A DNA stretch of 38,690 bases from CAZMSQ01 sp964569025 (GTDB lineage Bacteria; Bacteroidota; Bacteroidia; Chitinophagales; Saprospiraceae). Positions 32,369 to 38,690 of this stretch are shown piece by piece. Within the stretch, counting starts at the first letter, position 1, and every line of letters begins with the position of its first letter. The translations under genes and the position numbers were made by a program. The notes beneath the pieces are model-generated. The model was given only the letters and a program-made list of their open reading frames with translations, ran no database searches and was not told where the DNA came from. The stretch lies in contig CAZMSQ010000020.1 in NCBI GenBank assembly GCA_964569025.1, positions 1 to 38,690 of the forward strand, in the 5' to 3' direction.

Positions 32369-34503
32369 CGGACCAAATCCGGGAATGTATCCAGAAATGA
32401 GGTGATTTCCTCTTCGTTCATGCGGATGCCGTTGAGATAGGGGTGCGGCTTGCCTTCAGCAAGGCCTTTTTCTGAAAGGGTTTTGGAGAATGCCTTTGCC
32501 TCTTCATAGGTGGAAAATAGTCCGGCGCAATACCGCGCGCTCCGGTCGCCCCCGCGAAGTTGCTCCGCCATCAGATCGGGTAGGATAATGAACGCGGGAT
32601 CACCATACAGCCCCTGAGCAGAGGCGATTTCTACCCGCCATGTCAGTCCCTCGATTGTTCCCACGAAGTCATCTCCGAATGATGAGCGCATGAATGTGCT
32701 GATGATGGGTGCATCCATGCTGAGCAGGAGGGGGAGTGGCCGCTGTTCCAGAAAAGTCAGGTGCAGGCGCCTGTTGAGAGCCCGGCCTTGAGGATTGTCT
32801 TTGCCTTGAAGCGACTCGAGGGCTTGAGGATACTGTGGCCCGAACCCCTGAATGGATATTTGTCCAGCACTGACACCTTTCTTCGAAATCAAATACTCAC
32901 GGGCGCGTTCAGCTCTTTTGATGCTGTAGTACAGGTCGTACTGCATAGGCGTCCCGGTATTGTCAGAATGTGCCTGGATGGCCATTTGAAGATCGGGGTA
33001 AACATTGAGCAAGGCAGCCGCCTGATCGAGGGTGGGCTGGTTTTGGCGGGCAGTAATGTCTTCTTCGGTATCGAAAAAGATCATTTTGAAAGAATAGGGT
33101 GTCTTTTCCAATGGTGCATCCTCATTAGCCAAGGTGCGCTCGTCAGGAGGGGAAGTGAGAATATCAAAGAATGAACGAGCTGGCTTACTGCTGACCTGCT
33201 CGAGTCGAGGTTGCTTGAAGAAAGCCGCATAGAGGTCAAATCCTCCAAGTCCGCCGGGGCGGTTGGAGGCCAGCCAGGCATTGATGCCGTCGGGAGCGGG
33301 TCTGAAGTACAAATCGTCGCCGGGAGAGCAAACCGGAGCACCAAGGTTAACAGGTTGGTGCCAGGTCCTGGACCCGATGTCAAAGGCGGATTGGAAAATA
33401 TCGAATCCGCCCATGCTTCGCTTGGCATGATTGGAAGAAAAGTAGAGCGTCACACCATCTGCCATCAATACCGGCATGCGCTCGTCCCAGCGGGTGTTTA
33501 TTTTTGGGCCGAGATTGACAGGCTCAAGCCATTGGCCGTTTCGATAGGGGAGAATGTACAGGTCAGTCCCGCCAAATCCATCGGTCCTTCTTCCGGAAAA
33601 AAGGGCCGTGGAATCATTGAAGAAAAAAAGATCAATGTCTCCTGTTTCAGCAAAAACGGGCCCTGGAAATCGAGAGGATTCGAGGGCTTTCTCGCCTCCG
33701 CTTGAAAAGGTGTCGGTCAGTATCTGTCCGGCCTGCATATGCTGCCCCTTAAAGAAGTACAGGACTGAGCCGTCTGCATTCATATCTTGAATGATGTCAT
33801 GGGCAGCGCTGTTCAGCAGTGGCGGCAAAGGTGTGGGGGGTGACCATCCACCGGGCTGACGGTCGGTCAGGTACAAATCCAGCTTCCGCTCACCTTGCGG
33901 GTCTGCCAGCCCTTGGATATTGCGGGTTCCACCAGTGGCTCCTTCCCGGTTCGACGAAAAATAGAGGCGGTCTGGATAATTGGGGCTGAGGGCCGGAGCG
34001 AGATCATCGTCATCACTATTGACCATCGGGCCCAGGTTGTCGACGAAGGCCACTGCTTCGCTATGCTGCCAGCGGTTGCCAAATCCACAACGCAGAATGT
34101 CGGCCTTGACCGCGTCTCTGAGAGGGTCATCATCGGAGGTGCGTTGAAGGTAGCCTTTGTAGGCTTGCACGGCGAGGTCATATTGTGCAGTGAGATGCAG
34201 TGCCCGCCCGGTTAGCCAGAATGCACGTGGCTCTGGCCTGCGCTGCCCGACGATTGCTTTGAGCAGGAGGAGAGCGGGATCCGGATCACCAATGCGGAGG
34301 TAGCTTTCTGCAAGAGGAAGAAAGATTGATGTGTTATCAGGCTGAATCTGCCTGATCATCAAATAATTGCCGATGGCTTTCCGGTAGTCTCCTGAGGCGA
34401 ACGCAGTTTCTGCTTCTTTGAAGAAATCATCTGCGGACTGCCCCACAGACGCGAGGGTAAGCAGGATGAAAAACCCGAGGAGTGCCGGTCGCCGGATATG
34501 CAT
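32344..34503 (-). CDS. TPR / PD40 / OmpA-domain envelope protein with SPOR-like C terminus
   Basis: The ATG at 34503 gives 719 residues; a TTG one codon earlier is also possible. Order: signal peptide (ending ASVGQS), TPR-like helices (about 25-130), a PD40/WD40-like propeller region (about 165-420, with repeats such as LYFSSNREGATGG and LYFSSNHAKRSMGGFDIF), an OmpA-type peptidoglycan-binding domain (about 455-580, with AHSDNTG and IKRAERAREYL carrying the expected Asp and Arg), and a SPOR-like segment (about 610-690, WRVEIASAQG then YCAGLFSTYEEAKAFSKTL). The TPR-propeller-OmpA order recalls T9SS PorE, but no carboxypeptidase-regulatory-like domain is seen. Its start overlaps the E2 stop as TGATG. 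Confidence 0.85.
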   Translation of the reverse strand: MHIRRPALLGFFILLTLASVGQSADDFFKEAETAFASGDYRKAIGNYLMIRQIQPDNTSIFLPLAESYLRIGDPDPALLLLKAIVGQRRPEPRAFWLTGRALHLTAQYDLAVQAYKGYLQRTSDDDPLRDAVKADILRCGFGNRWQHSEAVAFVDNLGPMVNSDDDDLAPALSPNYPDRLYFSSNREGATGGTRNIQGLADPQGERKLDLYLTDRQPGGWSPPTPLPPLLNSAAHDIIQDMNADGSVLYFFKGQHMQAGQILTDTFSSGGEKALESSRFPGPVFAETGDIDLFFFNDSTALFSGRRTDGFGGTDLYILPYRNGQWLEPVNLGPKINTRWDERMPVLMADGVTLYFSSNHAKRSMGGFDIFQSAFDIGSRTWHQPVNLGAPVCSPGDDLYFRPAPDGINAWLASNRPGGLGGFDLYAAFFKQPRLEQVSSKPARSFFDILTSPPDERTLANEDAPLEKTPYSFKMIFFDTEEDITARQNQPTLDQAAALLNVYPDLQMAIQAHSDNTGTPMQYDLYYSIKRAERAREYLISKKGVSAGQISIQGFGPQYPQALESLQGKDNPQGRALNRRLHLTFLEQRPLPLLLSMDAPIISTFMRSSFGDDFVGTIEGLTWRVEIASAQGLYGDPAFIILPDLMAEQLRGGDRSARYCAGLFSTYEEAKAFSKTLSEKGLAEGKPHPYLNGIRMNEEEITSFLDTFPDLVRYLADRSK

Positions 34504-35828
34504 CAAATGCTTTGGTTAGGATCAAATGCCTCGAGGTAATCCCCGACTCGTCTCAGGAAAGAGCCTCCAAGCATGCCATCAACAACGCGGTGATCATAGG
34601 ACAGCGACAAAAACATCAGGTGCCTGACGGCGATGAGGTCACCGTAGGGTGTCTCCACAACGGCCGGCTTTTTCCGGATTGCCCCTACAGCCAGAATGGC
34701 TACCTGTGGCTGGTTGATGATTGGCGTACCCATGACGTTTCCGAAAGTCCCTACGTTGGTAAGGGTGAATGTACCGCCCTGGATTTCTTCTGGCTTCAGC
34801 TTGTTCTGCCGGGCTCTGTTTGCAAGATCATTGACCTGCCGCGTCAGCCCGACCAGATTGAGCTGGTCAGCACTCTTGATGACCGGTACAATCAGGTTGC
34901 CATTTGGCATGGCTGCCGCCATTCCGATGTTGATGGACTTTCTGACCAGGATCTTGTCTCCGTCGACGGAAACGTTGACCATTGGAAAGTCAGTGAGTGC
35001 TCGAGCAACAGCTTCAATAAACAGCGGGGTAAATGTGATTTTTTCTCCGTGTTTCTTTTGGAACTCCTGCTTAACGCGGTTGCGCCATTCGACGATTGGA
35101 GTCACATCCACTTCGACAAAAGAAGTAACGTGTGGGGAAGTGTGCTTCGAGTTGACCATATGGTCTGCAATCAGCTTCCGCATCCGGTCCATTTCGACGA
35201 TTTCAACAGCGCCATCTGTATGAACCGCTGGTCGTGGCCCCTGCTGTGCAGCTGGCTGAGGAGTGGGCTTTTTCGCTGGCTGTGCAGCTGGTGCCCCTGA
35301 TTTTCTCACCTGAATGTACCCGAGAATGTCACTTTTTGTCACCCGACCATTCATACCGGAGCCTTCAAGAGATTCGAGCTCGGCCAGGGTGACACCTTCC
35401 TCCCTGGCGATGTTTCTGACAAGGGGCGAGTAAAATTTTCCGGATGCACTGTTGGCAGGGATATCGGCAGTTTCCTGATCTCCCGGTACGTTTTCAGCCG
35501 GCATAAAGATCTGCTCAGCTGACTCTGAAGATGGGGGAGCAGACTCCGTATCTGGCGCACCTGGTGCAGCATGCCCGGGATCTTCTCCTTCAGTTGATAT
35601 GATGGCAATTGCTTTGCCTACCTCTACGGTGTCATTCTCATCAAAGAGAATTTTAGTGAGTACACCGGCCACAGGAGATGGGACCTCACTGTCGACTTTA
35701 TCGGTGGCAATTTCGAGGACAGTTTCGTCGACTTCAATCTGATCGCCGACATTCTTCACCCATTTAAGAATGGTGGCCTCCATGATGCTTTCTCCCATCT
35801 TGGGCATAATCAATTCAACCTGAGCCAT
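34503..35828 (-). CDS. 2-oxo acid dehydrogenase E2 (dihydrolipoamide acyltransferase)
   Basis: The E2 core of a 2-oxo acid dehydrogenase complex transfers the acyl group to CoA. The ATG at 35828 gives 441 residues and begins with a lipoyl domain (about 2-78) whose lipoylated residue is Lys44 (ATDKVDSEV). An acidic/Pro linker is followed by the E3-binding domain (about 128-165, FYSPLVRNIAREEGV ... GMNGRVTKSDIL) and an Ala/Pro linker. The catalytic acyltransferase domain ends with DHRVVDG; His413 and Asp417 are the expected catalytic pair. It resembles the branched-chain/pyruvate type more than succinyltransferase, but the substrate cannot be fixed. E1 and E3 are not nearby. cinA is 81 bases upstream; GC-rich small hairpins (35853-35864, 35864-35876) lie in the gap. 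Confidence 0.93.
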   Translation of the reverse strand: MAQVELIMPKMGESIMEATILKWVKNVGDQIEVDETVLEIATDKVDSEVPSPVAGVLTKILFDENDTVEVGKAIAIISTEGEDPGHAAPGAPDTESAPPSSESAEQIFMPAENVPGDQETADIPANSASGKFYSPLVRNIAREEGVTLAELESLEGSGMNGRVTKSDILGYIQVRKSGAPAAQPAKKPTPQPAAQQGPRPAVHTDGAVEIVEMDRMRKLIADHMVNSKHTSPHVTSFVEVDVTPIVEWRNRVKQEFQKKHGEKITFTPLFIEAVARALTDFPMVNVSVDGDKILVRKSINIGMAAAMPNGNLIVPVIKSADQLNLVGLTRQVNDLANRARQNKLKPEEIQGGTFTLTNVGTFGNVMGTPIINQPQVAILAVGAIRKKPAVVETPYGDLIAVRHLMFLSLSYDHRVVDGMLGGSFLRRVGDYLEAFDPNQSI

Positions 35829-35909
35829 ATAGAGAGTAGTTTTATGTAAGCAGGGATGAGTCCCGGGCGATGCCCGCAATGTACGGCAATTCCACGGGAA
35901 TGGAAAATG

Positions 35910-37154
35910 TCAATAATGCTTCAACACGAACAAACGAGCGAAGTTCAGGGCATAGAAAGCGGCAAATTCTATGTTGAGCAGGCGGTCTTTTCCGATGGTG
36001 AGCTTCAGAGTATCCGTATGCTCGCGATTACCGCAGGCAATCCATACGGTGCCCACAGGTTTTTCTGGCGATCCACCCCCGGGACCGGCAATTCCTGAGA
36101 TCGCAAGGCCGATGTCTGCATGGCAGAGCGGCAGCAAACCGGCCACCATTTCCCGGACAGTTTGCTCACTGACAGCCCCATGGGCCTTCAGAGTGTCTGT
36201 GCTGACGCTGAGCAGCTTGGTTTTTAATTCATTCGAGTAAGTGATGACTGACCCGGGAAACCACCCTGAACTCCCGGGAATGCTCGTAATCAAGTGTGAT
36301 ACATACCCTCCAGTGCAGCTCTCTGCTGAGCTGATTTGAAGGCCATTGTCAGAGATCAGTCGGCCCAATTCAAGTGCAAGGGATGTTTCCCCCTCACCGA
36401 AGACCAGATCTCCGAGCATGGTACGCAACGTTTGTGTATAAAGGTCAAGGTCATGTTGCAGCGCATCCGGATTTATACCTCGCGCAGTCAGGCGAAGGCG
36501 GACACGCCCGGGGGCCGGAAGGTATGCAAGGGAGAATCCCTTCGGGAGTGTATCCTCAAAAGACTCGAGCAAGTCGGCGAGGGCCGATTCCACCTCACCT
36601 GCTGTATGCAGGGTATGGGAAATAACTTGCTCTCCGGTCAATCGTTCCATCAACCGGGGGATTACCTCTTCAGCGAGAAGTGCTTTCATTTCGTATGGCA
36701 CCCCGGGAAGGGCTACCCAGATGCGTCCATCGATTTCCATCCAGATGCCGGGAGCAGAACCAAGGCGATTATGCAGAAGTGAAGCGTTCTGGGGCAGCAT
36801 GCACTGCCATTTATGCCCTTCTGTTACGCGGCGACCCATCCGTGACATAATCCGCTCAATCCGTTCCCAGGTTGGCTCGTGAAATTCAAGCTTCACCCCT
36901 GCAAGATCAGCCAGGACCTGTCGAGTCTTGTCATCCCGGGTCGGTCCCAGCCCACCGGTCAACAATACCACCCGCTCTTCCGGTTGCAGGCCGGCAAACG
37001 TCCTGGCAATCTCATCGGGTTCATCTCCGATGGTTGTCATCTCAGTGACCCGGAATCCACAGTCTGAAAGCCGTGAGGCAATATGTGCCGAGTTGGTATC
37101 CGTAGTCTGGCCGATCAGCAACTCGTCGCCGATTGTAATAATTCTGACATTCAT
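35910..37154 (-). CDS. cinA: CinA-family protein (damage/competence-inducible; NMN deamidase-type)
   Basis: A 414-residue protein with both CinA domains. The N-terminal MoCF/molybdopterin-binding-like domain (about 1-170) begins ITIGDELLIGQTTDTNSAHI and includes LTGGLGPTRDD; homologs carry ADP-ribose pyrophosphatase activity here. The C-terminal domain (about 255-414) has AESCTGGYVSHLITSIPGSS and ISGIAGPGGGSPEKPVGTVW, typical of nicotinamide-nucleotide amidase. Both are complete. The gene starts 3 bases after the MscS-type gene ends, implying co-transcription. Despite the name, no competence genes are nearby. Confidence 0.93.
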   Translation of the reverse strand: MNVRIITIGDELLIGQTTDTNSAHIASRLSDCGFRVTEMTTIGDEPDEIARTFAGLQPEERVVLLTGGLGPTRDDKTRQVLADLAGVKLEFHEPTWERIERIMSRMGRRVTEGHKWQCMLPQNASLLHNRLGSAPGIWMEIDGRIWVALPGVPYEMKALLAEEVIPRLMERLTGEQVISHTLHTAGEVESALADLLESFEDTLPKGFSLAYLPAPGRVRLRLTARGINPDALQHDLDLYTQTLRTMLGDLVFGEGETSLALELGRLISDNGLQISSAESCTGGYVSHLITSIPGSSGWFPGSVITYSNELKTKLLSVSTDTLKAHGAVSEQTVREMVAGLLPLCHADIGLAISGIAGPGGGSPEKPVGTVWIACGNREHTDTLKLTIGKDRLLNIEFAAFYALNFARLFVLKHY

Positions 37155-37157
37155 AAG

Positions 37158-38576
37158 CTATTCATGAAAGGGTTGAATGGGTGAATGCCCTTGACCCAAA
37201 TCGGGCCCGGGAGCTGGAGGAGGCGGTGCGTATGGCATCGGATTGCGGAACCATACATCCTGCTGTGGAAATGGAATGGAGATGTTGTGTTCGCGGAAGA
37301 TCCGGTCAACGATAAAACGCAGATCGCTTCGCAGATTATCAATGGTAAAATTGTCGAGCGTCCAGAAATGGAGCTCAAAATTCAGAGAGGAATTTCCGAA
37401 TTCCGTAAATCGGATGAGCGGTTTGGGGTGTTTCAAAACCTGTGGATGTTCTTCGGCGGCTTGCAAAAGAAGGTTTTTCACCAATTCCGTATCCGAGCCG
37501 TAGGCTACGCCTACTGAAATAAAATATCGGGTTTTCGCATCCTGATGGCTGAAGTTGATGATATTCTCAGAAATCAACTTTGAGTTAGGTACCAGCACTG
37601 TTGAATTGCTCTGGGTTTGCAACACAGATGTTCGCAACCCGATGGCACTCACCTTGCCCAGCAAACCTTCGACCTGCACAATATCTCCCACCTCAACGGT
37701 GCGTTCAAAGAGGATGATCACTCCGGAGATGAGGTCGTCAAAGGTTTGCTGCAACCCCAACCCAACTCCCACCAACAGGGCCGCTGCACCACCCCACACG
37801 ACTGTCATTTTGATGCCCAGGCTGTCGAGAGCAAGTAGCACCGCAATGATGTAAATCACATACGTCAGCAATTGATTGATGGCGTACTGTGATCCGACAT
37901 TTATTTCACGCTTCCGATAATAACCAAATAAGACCAACTGGACTAAGACCCAAATAAGCAGACGCGCCACCAATAAGACCAGAATAGCCGCAAAGACGTT
38001 GGAGAGTTTAAAGTCGAAGGTCTGCTCCTTGCCCGGAAACGAAAGTATGGTAATATCTAACTGAAAGTAATTGAGAATTAACAGGATTGCAATTGCATAG
38101 ACGATATACTGAATCAGTCGTGAGGCTGTGTGCTCAGGATTTTGAGCGCTGGTATTCCTTGTAGTGCCCCGCTCTGGAGCCGCCTTTTCGCGATTCTGGT
38201 AATAGTTCCTGATAATAAACCTTGAGAGCAGCCAGTCGAAGAGCCAGGCAAACTGAATGATGAGCAGCGACTCGAAAATCATGGAGACTGAAACCGTTAC
38301 TTTCGGAGTCGCATACAGCACAAGATTCAGTGGAGAAAATACCACTACCAGGATTATCACAACCAATAAGAATACATTCCGGAAGACCCTCAAGAGCCGC
38401 TTTCTTGACTTCTCCTCTTTCTCCAGGTACCCGACCAACCGAACCAGCAATCTCCGGATTCCCACCTGGTACACAACCAGCAGCACAAAGAGACTACCTG
38501 CTCCAAGCAACAGCATCCCCAACGTCACGGGCTGCTGACCAATCCTAAATAATTGCTCAGTAAATGAAAATTCCAT
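37158..38576 (-). CDS. MscS-family mechanosensitive ion channel
   Basis: MscS channels open under membrane tension and release solutes during hypo-osmotic shock. The ATG at 38576 gives 472 residues; a TTG 27 bases upstream would add nine polar residues ahead of the membrane part. Several membrane segments (about 25-45, 70-95, 105-125, 165-185, 195-220, 245-265) precede the pore-lining helix and the conserved MscS beta domain (GVGLGLQQTFDDLISGVIILFE, key part GLQQTFDDLISG, then VGDIVQVEGLLGKV and STVLVPNS). It ends with a Pro-rich tail. The number of segments makes it larger than E. coli MscS. It is first of a four-gene minus-strand run (mscS, cinA, E2, OmpA-family). Confidence 0.92.
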   Translation of the reverse strand: MEFSFTEQLFRIGQQPVTLGMLLLGAGSLFVLLVVYQVGIRRLLVRLVGYLEKEEKSRKRLLRVFRNVFLLVVIILVVVFSPLNLVLYATPKVTVSVSMIFESLLIIQFAWLFDWLLSRFIIRNYYQNREKAAPERGTTRNTSAQNPEHTASRLIQYIVYAIAILLILNYFQLDITILSFPGKEQTFDFKLSNVFAAILVLLVARLLIWVLVQLVLFGYYRKREINVGSQYAINQLLTYVIYIIAVLLALDSLGIKMTVVWGGAAALLVGVGLGLQQTFDDLISGVIILFERTVEVGDIVQVEGLLGKVSAIGLRTSVLQTQSNSTVLVPNSKLISENIINFSHQDAKTRYFISVGVAYGSDTELVKNLLLQAAEEHPQVLKHPKPLIRFTEFGNSSLNFELHFWTLDNFTIDNLRSDLRFIVDRIFREHNISIPFPQQDVWFRNPMPYAPPPPAPGPDLGQGHSPIQPFHE

Positions 38577-38647
38577 GCGCAAGCATTTCTGCGAGGTGAC
38601 CAATTCACCCCACTTTTCTTCCCTTAAAGGTCAGAACAATCAGCCAC

Positions 38648-38690
38648 ATGACAAAGAACAAAGATCACCGACCCGGTCGGACCGCTATAG
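38648..38690 (+). CDS. Possible 5' end of a divergent gene (14 codons visible)
   Basis: An ATG at 38648 begins a frame that stays open to the window edge (MTKNKDHRPGRTAI). It would be divergent from the MscS-type gene with a 71-base gap. No TAnnTTTG box was found in that gap, and 14 codons give no family information, so this is only a placeholder. Confidence 0.25.
   Translation, partial: MTKNKDHRPGRTAI

Overview
The window looks like a scaffold from a member of the Bacteroidota, probably in or near the Saprospiria, although that finer placement is an inference. The evidence is a set of type IX secretion (T9SS) and gliding genes (gldJ, a porP/sprF-type gene, porU, porV), several lineage-typical families (DUF6029, Omp28-like, PD40/OmpA proteins), and promoter-like TAnnTTTG boxes just upstream of several start codons. 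Genes are tightly packed at roughly balanced GC. A run of 100 Ns (24215-24314) marks a scaffold gap.

Layout. (1) 1-7317: T9SS block. gldJ (cut by the window edge) and a porP/sprF-type gene lie on the minus strand; porU and porV lie on the plus strand across a 422-base gap. (2) 7329-9206: an Uup-like ABC-F ATPase, followed by an AT-rich heptamer array. (3) 9310-12629: a minus-strand TlpA-like thioredoxin, then a DUF6029 outer-membrane protein and an Omp28-like lipoprotein with its own CxxC. (4) 12683-17587: pheT, a small coiled-coil gene overlapping zapA, and rny with a good intrinsic terminator. (5) 17872-24214: the ATP synthase operon atpB-E-F-H-A-G (no atpD or atpC), with a MobA-like nucleotidyltransferase 3 bases behind it that runs into the gap. 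(6) 24315-24666: about 350 bases of non-coding repeats, with three copies of a ~74-base two-hairpin element and a 26-base perfect palindrome. (7) 24668-26565, minus strand: dnaB and a small monooxygenase-fold gene. (8) 26759-32368, plus strand: phoH, DUF1015, an FAD/NAD(P) oxidoreductase, a repeat/terminator segment, a small lipoprotein and a membrane polyferredoxin. (9) 32344-38576, minus strand: read in transcription order, mscS-type channel, cinA, a 2-oxo acid dehydrogenase E2 and a TPR/PD40/OmpA/SPOR-like protein, nearly without gaps. A possible gene start lies at the right edge.

How the genes work together. PorU and PorV act at the outer membrane, where PorV shuttles T9SS cargo and PorU removes the C-terminal signal; GldJ and PorP/SprF belong to the same machinery. 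The atp genes encode all of Fo and most of F1, but beta and epsilon must be encoded elsewhere. ZapA and the coiled-coil protein form a likely division module. The FAD oxidoreductase and the polyferredoxin look like an uncharacterised electron-transfer pair. No CRISPR array, phage, IS transposase, tRNA or rRNA was recognised. The most novel-looking structure is the repeat block at the scaffold gap, where one hairpin shows a compensatory base-pair change between copies.
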